64,000 nucleotides of DNA from Artemia franciscana (taxonomy: Eukaryota > Arthropoda > Branchiopoda > Anostraca > Artemiidae). The stretch spans positions 26,955,658 to 27,019,657 of the forward strand of contig NC_088873.1 of the NCBI RefSeq assembly GCF_032884065.1. The letters run 5' to 3'. Below, piece by piece: positions 24,427-36,655 of this stretch. A program made the translations under genes and the position numbers. The notes under the pieces are model-generated. The model was given only the letters and a program-made list of their open reading frames with translations. It was not told the DNA's origin and ran no database searches. How positions within the stretch are numbered: the stretch's first letter is position 1; every line of letters begins with the position of its first letter.

Positions 24427-24640
24427 CATATTTCGACTATATATTTGCACATTAGGGGCGAGGAGGTCTGCATATTAAGGTTATAGCTGGTCTGCATGCC
24501 TAATATGTTGGGTGAAATTATTCTGTATATTATGTAGTAACCATTATTTTGTAACTTCACACCGCCCAAATACTTTATCGCTCTCCTCCCTAATTTGCAA
24601 ATATATAGCCCAAATTATATATTTTCCATTTATTCTGTTA
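24427..24640. repeat. Short foldback (MITE-like), family 2 copy 2
   Basis: The left arm has CTATATATTTGCACATTAGG and GGCGAGGAGG; the right arm has CTCCTCCCTAATTTGC and ATATATAGCCCAAATTATA. The same motif order as 18524-18722 shows a repeat family. It lies in a DNAI2-like intron. Confidence 0.65.
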
Positions 24641-25228
24641 GTTCTCTTTGTCTTGTCTCACGCGAAACTGAAAGAAACTACCGGAAAAAACTAGTTACAT
24701 AATGCGTCAATTAATGAATAACGTGAGCCGTGGGGGTTTATCACACAAGTACCTAATAATTGTTCAGTAATGATGTACCGAATAGTCAGGTATTTTATGA
24801 AAAATATCGTTTTTTTTTCAGAATCTACTTAAAGGCTCAGTGAAGGCATTTTGGTTCTTATTACATTAAATTTTATCTATTACCTCATTTGTGTCTACAA
24901 CTTCTTATGAATTTTGTAAATCTAAAACAAAAATATATTAAGGTTTCAGGTAAAAATTTTCATTCCATGGGCAATGCAACTTTGAATAAAACATATTTAC
25001 CAATATAATGTGATAATCGCATTAATATCCAAATAATTCAGTCAAATATTTCCTGTTTTGTTAATACATGCATGAAGTACACAGTAGCCTACACGTAAAT
25101 GAGCCAAAAGTGCAGGATTTTCACTTCATATTTTTTAAACCCCTAAAAGGCTGGTGGTAAATCCGTAAAAATCCCAATTTTCAACACTAAAATCCGTATA
25201 AGTTCACCCATTTTTTTACTTCTTTCCA

Positions 25229-26960
25229 AATCAAACAGTTCGTGGTAACGAACTGTAGTAAGGAGCGACCCGGCTCAATAGAAACCAAAACTCTAAAAAA
25301 TGGAATTTTGATACCAATAGCTACATCAAAAGAATCGCATTTTAATGCTGATTTTAAATATATAAGTTTCATCAAGTTTAGTCTTACGCACCAAAAGTTA
25401 CGAGCCTGAGAAAATTTGTGTTATTTTAGAAAATAGGGGGAAACATCCCCTAAAGTAATAGAATCTTAACGAAAATTACACCATCAGATTCAGCGTATCA
25501 GAGAACCCTACTGTAGAAGTTTCAAGCTCCTATCTACAAAAATGTGGAATTTTGTATTTTTTTGCCAGAAGGCAGATCACGGATGCGTGTTTATTTGTTC
25601 GTTTTTTTTTTTTTTGTTTTTTTTTTCTTCTTTTTTCTTTTTCCCAGGGGTGTTCTTATGGACCAAGTTGCCCTAGAACGTTGCGAGAGGGTTCATTCTA
25701 ACGGAAATGAAAAGTTCTAGTGCCCTTTTTAAGTGACCGAAAAAATTGGAGGGCACCTAGGCCCCCTCCCACGCTAATTATTTTCCCAAAGTCAACGGAT
25801 CAAAATTCTGAGATAGCCATTTTATTCAACGTCTTTGAAAAACCTTATAACTATGTCTTTGGAAACGACTTACTCCTCGACAGCCCCCGTGGGAGGGGCT
25901 ACAATTTACAAACTTTGACCAGTGCTTACATATAGTAATGGTTATTGGGAAGTGTACAGGTATTTTCAGGAGGATTTTTTGGTTGGGGGGAGGGGTCTAG
26001 AAGAGGGGGATATACTGGGGGAACTTTCCATCGAGGAATTTGTCATGGGGGAAGAAAATTTCCATGAAGGGAGCGCAGGATTTACTAGCATTATTTAAAA
26101 AAAAAACAATGAAAAAATAAATATGAAAAAGTTTATTTCAGCTGGAAGTAAGGAGCAGCATTGAAACTTAAAACGAACAGAAATTATTACCCATATGAGG
26201 GGCTCACCTCCTCCTAATACCTCGCTCTTTACGCTAAAGTGTTTTTAGTAATGTCAACTATTTATTCTACGGCCTTTGTGATTCGGGGGTCATTCTTAAT
26301 GAATTGGGACAAAATTTAAGATTTAGTGTAAAGAGAGAGGTACTGACGAGGGGGCGAACCCTCTCATATGTGTAATAAAAACATGAGAATAAAACATTCT
26401 TTTCGTAAGCTAGTTTATGAGTTACGTATATCTTTTACTAATAAAAAGATTCGTAAAAAATTAAAAGTTCTAGTTGCCTTTTTAATTAACCAAAAATTGG
26501 AGGGCAACTAGGCTTCCTCCCTCGCTCTTTTTTTCTCAAAATCATTCGATCAAAATTATGAGAAAGCCATTTAGCCAAAAAAAAATATGCAAATTTCGTT
26601 TTAATTATTTCTCTGCAGAGAGCCAAAATTAAAACATGCATTGATTCAAAAACATTCAGAAATTAAATAAAAAAAACAAGTTTTTTCAACTGAAAGTAAG
26701 GAGCGACATTAAAACTTAAAACGAACAGAAATTACTTCGTATATGAAAGGGGCTGCTTCCTCATCAACGCCCCGCTCTTTACGATAAAGTTTTTTACTGT
26801 TTTAAAAAGGAGAGTTGAGAGAAAGAGTCAAACTTTAGCGTAAAGAGCGAGGCGTTGATGAGGAAGCGGCCCCTTTCATATACGAAGTAATTTCTGTTCG
26901 TTTTAAGTTTTAATGTCGCTCCTTACTTTCAGTTGAAAAAACTTGTTTTTTTTATTTAAT
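25229..26960 (+). mobile_element. Modular hairpin element, near-complete copy (copy A)
   Basis: Left end: ATCAAA then a perfect palindrome CAGTTCGTGGTAACGAACTG (25236-25255), followed at once by TAGTAAGGAGCGACCCGG. Right end: a long foldback (about 26690-26950) whose arms carry AAGTAAGGAGCGACATT and its complement, and CGCTCTTTACGNTAAAG blocks, closing in TTTTTTTATTTAAT. Two internal related modules hold AATTGGAGGGCA (near 25745 and 26493). A reading frame of about 64 codons (KNWRAPRPPPTLI onward) ends near 25933. No transposase was recognised, so the element is presumably non-autonomous. No target-site duplication was identified. Confidence 0.85.
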
Positions 26961-27715
26961 CACTACTTAAGCCTTGTTATGCTTTTGATAGACTTTTGAT
27001 AGCCTTTGTTCAACACGACTTGTTTTGCAACCCAAGAAATTCACTTGTATCAAAATGTCTTCTTTTGATGTTTAAAACTATACTTTATATTTATCGACTA
27101 GACAAGTTCAGTCTTGATATATAGGTTCTGATTCTAAATTTCGGGTTCTGGACCATAAAAAGATATTCTATTATTTTTTTCTTTGCTATTATTTTTTCCT
27201 TCTTTATTACCATTTTTGCAACGTCCCCGTTTATATTTGAATTGGTACAATGGATTGGCATTAATGATATCCAACCGGTCGATTTTTCAAGTATTATTTT
27301 GTTTTGATTTGTTTTCATACTGAGCTGTGTTTATATAAACAAAAATGTTTGTAACAAAGAAAATATTGTCTGTCGACAGATATGTCTAAATATAACTGAA
27401 AATATGAAGTTTAATGATAGAAAGCTGCTTAAGATGTATTTTCAACAATAAAGAAAAGGTAAAAAATAAAAGAAAAAACTCTTAGGCATTGTTCATATTC
27501 GTATAGCAAGCTTTAATAAGGCGCATTAAAAAATAGTAAGAAAAGTAAGAGAAATAGACTTCAATTCTGTTTTCTGTTACGCATGACCGATCAGAGTGCT
27601 TAACTGGTTGTGTAGGTACGTCAGCGGATATGGTGGTCAAAATAAACAAATATTTATTTTATATGTTTATTTTTTGTCATTTGTATTATAAGGCCACACT
27701 GCTTATCACACCAAA
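26961..27715. other. Intron of the DNAI2-like gene, nothing recognised
   Basis: AT-rich sequence without a supportable feature. Confidence 0.4.
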
Positions 27716-27723
27716 GTGTTGCC

Positions 27724-28640
27724 TCAGAATCTCGTTATATTGATAAGAAAAAAAAATCTGCGTATGATCAGAATCGGATTCAGCACCTTCATCCTTTTTT
27801 CGATAGTAGCTGAAGCCTTGACTCTTTTCATGTGCAGTAATAGCTTCTCGTCTCCACTAATGCAGAGAGCACTTTCTTGGGTCCGCTTCATACCATGTTT
27901 TGTTTTTAGAGTTCCACTTAATTTTTCCGTTTTAAGCTTGTTTCGTCTATCCATCTTTATGGTTTTTACTGCATTAAAAAACCTTTCGCCAACGACGTTA
28001 GACATAGGATGAGAAAGCACACATATTACTGCCAATTATATTTATGCGTACAGCTTGGATCTAGAAGAGTTTTTCTTCAAAAAAAAAAAACACACCAGTA
28101 CGGAACCGCAAACCTATTTTCAATATTTTCAACATTGATGAGACTTTGCTTACTCCATTCTTGTTCGATTTTGTTTCCATTCCATAACACTTTCCCATAC
28201 GAAGGGTTGGAGAGAACTAGGCCGTAATCACTGAGCTGATACAGGGTCAACCATTGTTAAACATTTGTAAATGTCAACATCGAAACAGAATCGAGTTTTG
28301 ATCTGCTGCACAGCTTCTATGCAAAAAGACTGTGCAACTCTGAGGATTTTTAAACTGCATCAGAGGACACACCAGGATCTAATTTTAATGTCTAGAGAGA
28401 CTCCTGCCCATTTGGACCCAAATTAATGCTTTCCACGAGAAGTTAAAAGCTTGGGTCTTTCACATTTAGCTGAAATTCATTTATTGACTTCACATAGTCC
28501 TTCTTCAACTCCTGGATTCATTGCGATGTACCTCTGCACCTTTGACATCATGGGTCCCTTATCTGCACCTCTATCAGGTTTTCTTCAAGTGATTAAGAGC
28601 GTTAAAAGAATTTTGAACCCCTCATCTCTTGACTTCTAGT
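27724..28640 (-). pseudogene. hAT-superfamily transposase remnant
   Basis: An uninterrupted - strand ORF at 28035-27724 contains LSHPMSNVVGERFFNAVKTI and KMDRRNKLKTEKLSGTLKTK. This is the layout of the hAT C-terminal dimerisation domain (hydrophobic P-S-V-ER-F-KTIK-R-L-EKLS). Upstream on the - strand (28040-28640), frames broken by stops read like the preceding part of a hAT transposase. The DDE catalytic residues were not located, and the stops rule out an active enzyme. It lies antisense within the last DNAI2-like intron. The family assignment rests on the dimerisation motif alone. Confidence 0.65.
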
Positions 28641-29745
28641 CCAATTTAGTTGACATTGTCGTCGTCCCCTAAAAGGCTCTATCCAGCATATAAAAGAATT
28701 CAAGAATTCCAACGGAAAACTACTTCCGTCCGATTTTCTTTTTTTGATTCAGGAAGAGTATTTTCTAGGGCCAAAACCCTAAAAATTCATTAAAAAATTC
28801 GGAAGACTTGTAAAAATCCCTAGAAATCCATAAATCCCTAAATGAAAAGTTCACCCATAAAAGACCTCAAATCCTCATTTCAGGGGGGAAATCCCTTAAC
28901 ACTGCACCAGTGAAGAATAAAAAATATTGCAGTGGGAAATTCCAAGGAATCATTGAGCAAATAGTTCTTGTCGCAAAATCACTTTCCCTATTTATAGATT
29001 CCAACTAAACCACTATATGAACACCCAGAAGGTTTTGTCAAATCTTTTAGGAGGTGAGTAGAAAAAGAACTGTCACATCCGATTACAGCGCTGCCTATTG
29101 GAGCTGCAGAAGAATATATATCGTGTATTATATTTGTTGGCTTTGGTGTGGTATTTTAAAAACGAAAAGTGAGAACTTGCGTCTGGAAAAAGCTCACCCA
29201 AAAAGTTCGTCGTTGAAAAACTACTCCCCAAGAAAACTTACAACAGGAAGCTTAGTTACCGGAAAATTTGTAACCCAAGATCTCTCCTCCCAATATTTTT
29301 GAGAAATCGCGCCAAGAAAACTCCCATGGAAAAATCATACTTCCCTCGCTCCAGTGGAAAAATGGCACTTGAACATTCGCTATAAAAAATACAGCTTGTC
29401 TCTTGGAAAAAAAAAATTCTCACAAAAAAACCAGCCTTAAAATTAATGAAAAGGGTGAACAGTGAGGTAAAAAAAAAATAACTGTGTAACGAATTCTAAC
29501 TGTGTTCAAGGCTTCTTGAACAGTAAAAGTAAGAGGGAACTTGTAAGAGGCAACAAAAACAGCTTTAGGATTTATAAAGACACACTGTAGAAACAATAAA
29601 CTTCTTTGTGAGAGACCTTAAATAAAAGAACTTGTCCAGAACTGAATTAACAGGCGTATCCTTGTGTAACTTTTCTCTTTTTTAATTTTTTTCCCCGATT
29701 CTATGAAATGCTCAATTTTAAATACTTCCTTATATCTTGTTGCAG
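28641..29745. other. Intron of the DNAI2-like gene, nothing recognised
   Basis: AT-rich sequence with short unassigned ORFs. It ends in the acceptor TTGTTGCAG before 29746. Confidence 0.4.
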
Positions 29746-29889
29746 AGTACAGAATTTTTGATTCGTCAGAATCTAATTATCGATATCCACGAAGACTATT
29801 TTGTTGAAGAAGACGACTACACCTTAGCAGAGTTAGAGCTGATACGCCCCATGTCAGAAGATAATATATTTGTCTCCAAAAGTAGCTAA
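29746..29889 (+). CDS. DNAI2: DNAI2-like gene, third readable exon ending in an in-frame stop
   Basis: It starts in phase 0 after TTGTTGCAG. The translation STEFLIRQNLIIDIHEDYFV matches the DNAI2 block with the QN-IDIYEEYF core, then an acidic stretch EEDDYTLAELELIRPMSEDN. The frame ends in IFVSKSS and TAA at 29887-29889. In complete family members the protein continues for several hundred residues of WD repeats. A GT inside the last codons (29882, GTAGCT) could be a weak donor, so the stop may be intronic. An AATAAA at 30087 would instead allow a short truncated transcript. Confidence 0.8.
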   Translation, partial: STEFLIRQNLIIDIHEDYFVEEDDYTLAELELIRPMSEDNIFVSKSS

Positions 29890-30086
29890 GCGGAAAGAAG
29901 AAACAGTTGAACAAAGATAAAGCCGATGATCCTTTTAAGAGTTTCTGTGGAAAGGTCTGAATGAGGTGAATCAACAAAATCATCTAACAGTCTTGATCGG
30001 ACAAGGTGAAACGTTGATAATGTAAACGCACTAGAAAAAAAAATTAGTAAATTTGTGTTTTGAGTCCTAATTGTCTGCTAAAAAGG

Positions 30087-30092
30087 AATAAA
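30087..30092 (+). terminator. Possible polyadenylation signal after the DNAI2-like stop
   Basis: AATAAA about 200 bases after the in-frame TAA, in AAAGGAATAAAGCTTC. In AT-rich DNA such hexamers occur by chance, so support is weak. Confidence 0.3.
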
Positions 30093-32330
30093 GCTTCTTT
30101 GTTGAAAATTTTACGCTTCTCGTTGTTAATATAAATAATTCATGACTATTTAGGAATTATCAAGCAGAATTCAGCGCGGTTGTGAGGTGTCACAAGACGG
30201 ATACATAATTAAAATTTACATTCCAAAAGGAGGAATGAACATTGTTTGTAATTAAATATTTGAAATTTGCCCCTAGTGAGATAAGGTAAGATTTATTACT
30301 GAAAATCGGCTGTCACAAGTCCAAATGAGCCGAATTCACACTTTAGCGTCAATAAGCAAAAAAAGAATCAAATCAAGCAACAAGCAAGTAAAAAATGGCA
30401 ATTCAGGGAAAATGAAATAGAAAATTATAAAAAGTTCAATATCAATCAGTAAAAATATAAAAAAAAATTCAAACTCGTGAAATTAAAATGTCAATGTTAA
30501 TCAGCAAATATGTCAAATAATTAAAACTTGTAAAATGTAAAAAGAGAATAAAATAATTAAAGCAAAAGGACAAGTTAGTTTTTCAACCAAGAAACAGAAA
30601 GCTTCTGTCATTTGCAAAATGAACAATAAAATTATAAGGTGAAAAGGGAGTGCAAGCTGCTAATGAGCGTTTAAAAATTTAGTTTCAGTGTTAAAGTACG
30701 ATGAAAAATGCAAAGAGGATAAACTTAAACATAAAAAGGAGTGATAAATTCATTAAGGACACCATCCATTGAATCCTTGAGACCCAATCTGTGGCTTCTC
30801 TACAAACCTGTTAAAGACCGTGATTCAACTGGACATTTATTTCCAATTCCACATGTTAGTCAGGTTTTAAGTCAAGGGAGGAGGCAAAGTTCACGTCATT
30901 ATCGTCCAATGTGTCTATCAGCCTTCCAAACAGAATTAAAATTAAAACACAACTTGAGGCACTGTAAGCGTCATGGGTACCAGTCCCTTTAGACGATTTT
31001 GTGTGACCGCACCATCTTGCAGTATAACAAGAAATTATTTTTTGTAGCTGTTACTTTGCTGCCTTGTAATAGCTTTATTGCATTGTGAAATACGAAAGAG
31101 ACAATCTGATTTGTCCTTCTTTTGTTTGATTATGTGGGAATACAAACAAATTACGCAATCAACACATAACTCATAAGTGGTGGGTAGGCCAGTCCGTGAA
31201 GCCACTCGTGGATAGCCTAGACAGTGAAGCCACAAGAACTTGGGATGATAGCAACTTTTTTGGCGTGATTACTGATATGTTTTGCTTTTCAGCTGCTGAC
31301 ACTTGTCACTGATCCTATAGGTGATAATAAGTTTGTGATACGACGTCAACAGTCTTTTTACTTACTCAGAATTTCGAATGAAAGGCTTGATGTGAACTTT
31401 TAACAAATTTTACTAAAACCTTCTTCTAAAGTGCTTTTAGCAGTTTGGGGCTGATATTGTGTAAGCCAAAGAGGGTCTATACAAGCGATCTTTATATTTC
31501 AAGCTATGAGCTTGGGCTCATATTTCCCGTCATTGCCATTGATATCATTCTCAGTTCGTAGAAAAATCAATTTAACTTAACTGCCGGTGAGCGTTTCTGA
31601 GTGATATGAGTGGCAAAAAGTTTTATCCTAATGTTCAAATGACACGATTTCGTCTCTTTTGGTACAATTTTAGTTGGAGAACTTGATAAAATTTAACTTC
31701 ACGCCTGACAACGTTGGAATCAAAAAAGTGCAAATTTGAAACCCCCTAGGTAGGTCCCAAATTTTAAGAATATAGTGTTGCCATCATAAAAGAAAGAATG
31801 ATCACAAAGCTATTGCTCAAGGAACATTCAAGCCAATATTTACACATAGTCCCAGGACTAGGGGTGTACAATGCCAAGGGTGCAAGAAAAAACACTGAAC
31901 AGTTTTTTCCTAACAAAACTGGGTAGCCTAGATGTAATTTATTGTTGAAGTGCCAGGTGCACTTTACTGCTATGTTGCATAATCACAGAAAAGTGATTTT
32001 AAAATAGCATAGAAATTCTGTAGCCACTTATAAACTGTCAGATGTCTCTCAAGAATGACAGCTGAGAGCTTGGAATCACCTCTCTCTTGCATTACTTTTG
32101 ACTTGTCACTCATCATTGCATTCTGTTTAGAGCTTCCACTATCCCTGAATTTTTTATAGGATTTTTCCATATATTTACATGTCTCTTAAAAAAATTGTTT
32201 GTGCCAAGGGTGTCCAAATGCTTGAGCATTGGGGCAGCCCTGGCACTGGCTCCAATGGCCAGCCTTGGGAATAATATCAATCATAATCCTTCCTAACAGA
32301 TCCAAATGTCATACCTGGTAATGATATATT
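30093..32330. other. Gene-less intergenic stretch
   Basis: No WD-repeat exon, RNA gene or clear repeat. The ORFs at 30741-30992 (+) and 31970-32170 (-) have no recognisable domain. Confidence 0.45.
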
Positions 32331-32339
32331 TCCATTTTT

Positions 32340-34500
32340 GGCAGTTTGTCAGGCTAAAGAGAGCCTGACAGCTAAGGACAATTTTATTACCAAAGACATA
32401 TTAAAGATGATAGAAAATGATAAGTTCAAAAGACAGGATACAAATCACAATTTAATGGCAAACAAAAAATAGGCCTACCATGACAAAAATGGCAATTTGG
32501 AAAAAATATATAAGATATCAGTTGAATCTGTCCTAAGGAATCAGAGGAGTAATTAAAGGTTTCTGAAAAGACTATGCTGATAAGGATATTCTAAAAGGCC
32601 TGCAGAGCCAAGTAGAAATTGTTCAAGTGAAAAGATTTTATATATTTGATAGGCTCAAAATAGAAAGAACTCCAAGCCTATCAGTCCAGATTTTATTCTG
32701 AGTCTCATGTGTTTCCAGGAACTATTCGGGTTGCTGGGAAAAGAAGGGATATATTTCAATATCATATAACCTTTATTCAATGGTTGATGTGTCAAAGTTT
32801 GGTCACATAAAAAATTAATTTAGAGCAAATAACTCTAACTGTAGAGATATAGCTGAAACCATGTGTCTAAAAATTATCCCCTGAAAGGTGGTGACTTTGC
32901 AAAATCAAAGGAACAGTACCAATGCAAAAACAACTTAGGAAATCACACAACAAGTTGATCAAAATGTCCAGTTAATCCAGAAGACAAGATGATGTCCAAC
33001 ATAGCAGAATGACAACAAAAAGGAAACAAGCATACTTCTTCAACTTATATGCACAAGCACATACATCATATACATTAGCAGTGAGCAAAGAATTCCTCAG
33101 AAACAGTTCATCAAGTCAAATTAGTAATCATAATGCATTAGCACCATATATATTTATTCCTTTCATTTCAGCCTTGGCAATGATACCTGAAAAGTTTTAA
33201 ATACAGGGCAGCAGAATAGATCAATAGTCACACTCACAATAATACACTTTAAAGACTCACAACAATGGTCAGGACAAATAATAATCTTAAGATTAAAACA
33301 TGGAACTTGTAATCATTTCCTACAAACAAAAAAGAAGTCTTCCAAAATTATATTGGTGATGAAAATGGCAACATTTCTTTATACAGGAAACTTGGCTTCA
33401 GTATAAAAAATTTAAAACTGTATCCTTGCACAATACAATGAAGGACAGAAGTATCAGGAATGGTATATTCATTCAAAGGAATCTATGAATGACAAAAGAA
33501 TAGAGGTAGTTGGGTGCACTGTATTCATAAAAGGTCAAAAATCTTGGTGTATAGTAAATATTTATAATCCTTCTGGGAATACTGACATTGGTACTGAATT
33601 ACTTGCTTTATTCAGTAGTTAGTGACTATGTTTTTGTAAATTACCTGAATGGCCATAGCAGTCTATGGTGTTAATGCCCAATTAGAAACCAAGCTGGTAC
33701 CAGTGTAGAAATCTACTCCTGGATAGCACATGTTGTTTGGTGACTCTCATAGGGTTGAGAAGTAGGCATAACTCCAAGAGGTTAGCAAATACTACCATTG
33801 GTATTCTGATTTATAACCTTAATATAGCAACTAAATCAAATATATTTGTTTTAGATGCTTCAGCTTTTTAAGTTACTTTAAATGTATCCTTATTGAAGTA
33901 GCTCAACATCTCACACCACAAAATAAAAAACACTGACTACCAAAATTTACTTTCAACAAAGCAAAATGAAATGAATACACAATGAAGTGTATACAAGCTG
34001 ATATAAAAGAAATAGTAAGTCATGGTATAAACAGGAGTGACTGTATAAACATTTTCCAAAGTAAAATTCTTAAAGTTACAGACAGCCGAGTGCCAAACAT
34101 TGATTGCAGAAACAAACTTAAATGGTCTAAATGGTGGAATGAAAGATGTGAGTGAGCAAAAAAAATTGTATGATCTTAAAAATAACTATTTTGATGTAAA
34201 CTATCTTGAAAATCTTATAGAACTAAGAAAGCAAGAGCCAACTTTGGGCATGCTGTAATTGAAACAAAAGAAGAGTCATGGAAAATATTCCACATCAACA
34301 GCCAGAGTAACGAAGAGCCTTATGCCAGCCACTGCACCAGTCAAGTACTGAATTTATCCCCAGATTTATCAAAAATCTCTCTTAGAGTTGGGTAGAAACT
34401 TTATTATGAATTACTAATTATTCATGGCTCCATGATTTATTTCTGGAAATATAGAAAGAAGGCGTGGTTGTTATTTTGCTCAAGCATGGTAAGGATCTAA
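32340..34500 (+). mobile_element. Heavily decayed LINE (gag-like and endonuclease remnants)
   Basis: Broken + strand frames carry a gag zinc-knuckle-like relic (KFGH followed by NNSNC, about 32800-32860). Then come endonuclease-like traces (VGCTVFIKGQKSWCIVNIYN with a following PSG, about 33500-33590) and the KWSKWWNERC block (about 34110-34150) typical of the spacer between LINE endonuclease and reverse transcriptase. Many stops interrupt the frames. The order ORF1, EN, spacer is what an I/Jockey-type LINE would show. The call rests on short motifs. Confidence 0.5.
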
Positions 34501-34582
34501 CTGTAATGTTTCCTATTTTGTCTATTTCAATAGTTTATTGGAGACCCAAACACCTACAAACAAAAGTGACAATAAGCATAAG

Positions 34583-34626
34583 CAAGCAAAGCACTATAGC
34601 AAGCAAAGCACTATAGCAAGCAAAGC
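34583..34626. repeat. Short tandem repeat, 22-base unit
   Basis: AGCAAGCAAAGCACTATAGC-type units repeated about twice with a partial third. Non-coding. Confidence 0.7.
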
Positions 34627-35131
34627 TGGGTGTAAACATAATTAAAATAAGCAAAACATTTCTTCTCCTTTCTTTTCAAAATTTATTTTCGTTTTGACTT
34701 CAAACGCTTGCCAGACTGATTTGGATGATTGATGCTGAGGTTCAGCCAGATGACTGGCTTCACAACAAGACCCAAGGTGGTGGTACAGGTGTGCAATGTG
34801 CTGGCAAATGGCTATGTGGTGCCACCTGCTGCAGTGGTGTCCTGTTCCACTTGCTGATTTGTGATAGTTAAAGGACTGCTGCCTGATTGGCTGTAAAAGA
34901 CTGACATCACCAGTCAGAGTTCACAAGGGGTTTGGAAGTATGACTCTTGTGGTTGGGGTGGGTCAAGTAGGAGCTTGAACTTGCAGTAATGTGCTACTCC
35001 TGTTGCCTTCTGCAACAAGCTTTATTGAGGTTTGTTTATCTGGCAGAGATGCTTGAAGTGATTGCCCCATGGGTGGTATGGTGTCAGCAGCACCTATTTG
35101 TTGCCCATTGTATGTTGTTGATGAGGCAAAT

Positions 35132-36396
35132 TCATATATATATATATTCCTCTTGTATTCTTATATTCCTCCTGTTTTGTCTGAAGGTGCCTCCACTTTC
35201 AAGGGAGAGCCTGTATGATTGAGGGGCTTTTTTGTAGTTTTGGTTGATGGTTGCTTTTTCCCATTTTGAGTCCTCAGAAAGTTTTACCCATACTTTCTGG
35301 TTTGGGTCAAGCATTGTTGCTGCCCTTGATCCTCAATCGTATGCAGTTTTCTGCTTCAGCTGAGATTTCCTCCTAGATTGCATAAATGTTGAGCTATCTA
35401 CCAGTTTGGGGGTAGGGCTTGTGGTAGAACTGGTAATACTGAACACAGCTGTGTGCTCATCAACAGTTGAGCTGGTGAGTATGCTCTGTTGACTGGGATG
35501 TTCTGGAATTCTAGTAACATCATGTATGGGTCTGTCCTGCTATCCATTGCCTTTGCCATGATGTGCTTGGCTGTTTAGACAACCTTCTTGCTGAGGCCAT
35601 TTGTCTGAGGGTGTTGTGGACTTGATGTGACCTTTTTAATGTTCCAGCTTGATGTAAATGTTTTGAATTCTTGTGATGAAAACTGTGGTCTGTTATTGGT
35701 TGCCATCTTTTCCAAGACACCATGACATGCAAACGCACCTTGAGTTCACTTATTACCTGTAATGAGGGGGTAAATGTCAACTTGTCAATCTCAAACCATT
35801 GGCTGTAGTAGTCTGTGGTGATAAGGTATTCTTGACCTCTAAATGTGAACAGATCTGCTCCAACATCCTGGAAAGGGTATGAAGGTATTTCCATGTTAAT
35901 TAAGTGATATTTTTGTTGCCTGTTTTGAAACTTGAAGGAAAAGTTCCTCATAAAGGAACTTTATGAGGTTCAGTTTCTTACTTGTTTGTGTGCTTAGGAT
36001 AGGTCCTTTATTTGTTTCTACAACATAGAAAACATGATTGTGGGGCACTGCTTTTTGTACTCTAGTATTAGATTAATGGTTCCAACAACCTTCATCTGTC
36101 CTCCACTATAATTTGTCAGAATGTCCTTAGTCTTGGTTGTTCATGGAGGGGTCCCCTTGAGATTGAGAAAATCTGCAGTAGGCAACACATTCACCTCTGT
36201 TCCTGTATTTATCTGGAACTTTATGTCAATGTTATACTGGGTAAGCCTTATTGCTATGAAGGGTTTCTCTGTAGCTTCTGCAGATAAACTGTCAATAGAT
36301 TCAACGCACAATTCTTCTCCTTCATCATCTTCTGCAGTCTCTACTTCATGTAAGTTCTCGTTTCTGCATACTCACTTTATCTTCAAAAGATTTTGA
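35132..36396 (-). pseudogene. Ty3/gypsy-type retroelement: protease and integrase remnant
   Basis: Read on the - strand, an aspartic protease-like segment (about 36390-36120) comes first. Its active-site triplet is NTG (codons at 36201-36209) in place of DTG. An integrase segment follows at 35951-35520, with the PF-VGADLF and DYYS-W motif order, then an SPAQLL motif near 35460 and the integrase C-terminal barrel (35314-35132, ending NRRNIR). Reverse transcriptase and RNase H, which normally lie between protease and integrase, are absent, so the copy carries a large internal deletion as well as stops and frame changes. It is inactive. No LTR pair was identified. Confidence 0.75.
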
Positions 36397-36655
36397 CCAG
36401 TGATAGTAACGCTATTAAAACAAGAATTATCAATACTGGTTGAATACTTACAACTATTCCAGCTAGAAAGGGGAATAAGCAGTATTGTATGGAATTTGCT
36501 CTTTCACTGTTATGAGAAAAAGATGCTAGATTGAACTCAACAATGGCATTGAATATTCTTATTATGATACAAATTCCCCCTTGGACATTGAAAACAGTAT
36601 CATAAAGTACTGAATTTCCTGCTTTCAAAAATACACATGTACCTCAAAAATTTAA
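36397..36655. other. Unassigned stretch between two retroelement remnants
   Basis: A - strand ORF (36628-36383) has a hydrophobic segment but no recognisable family. Confidence 0.35.

Noticed and set aside
34989-35222. + strand ORF at the gypsy remnant
   Set aside because: It overlaps antisense to the integrase C-terminal segment and has no independent support.
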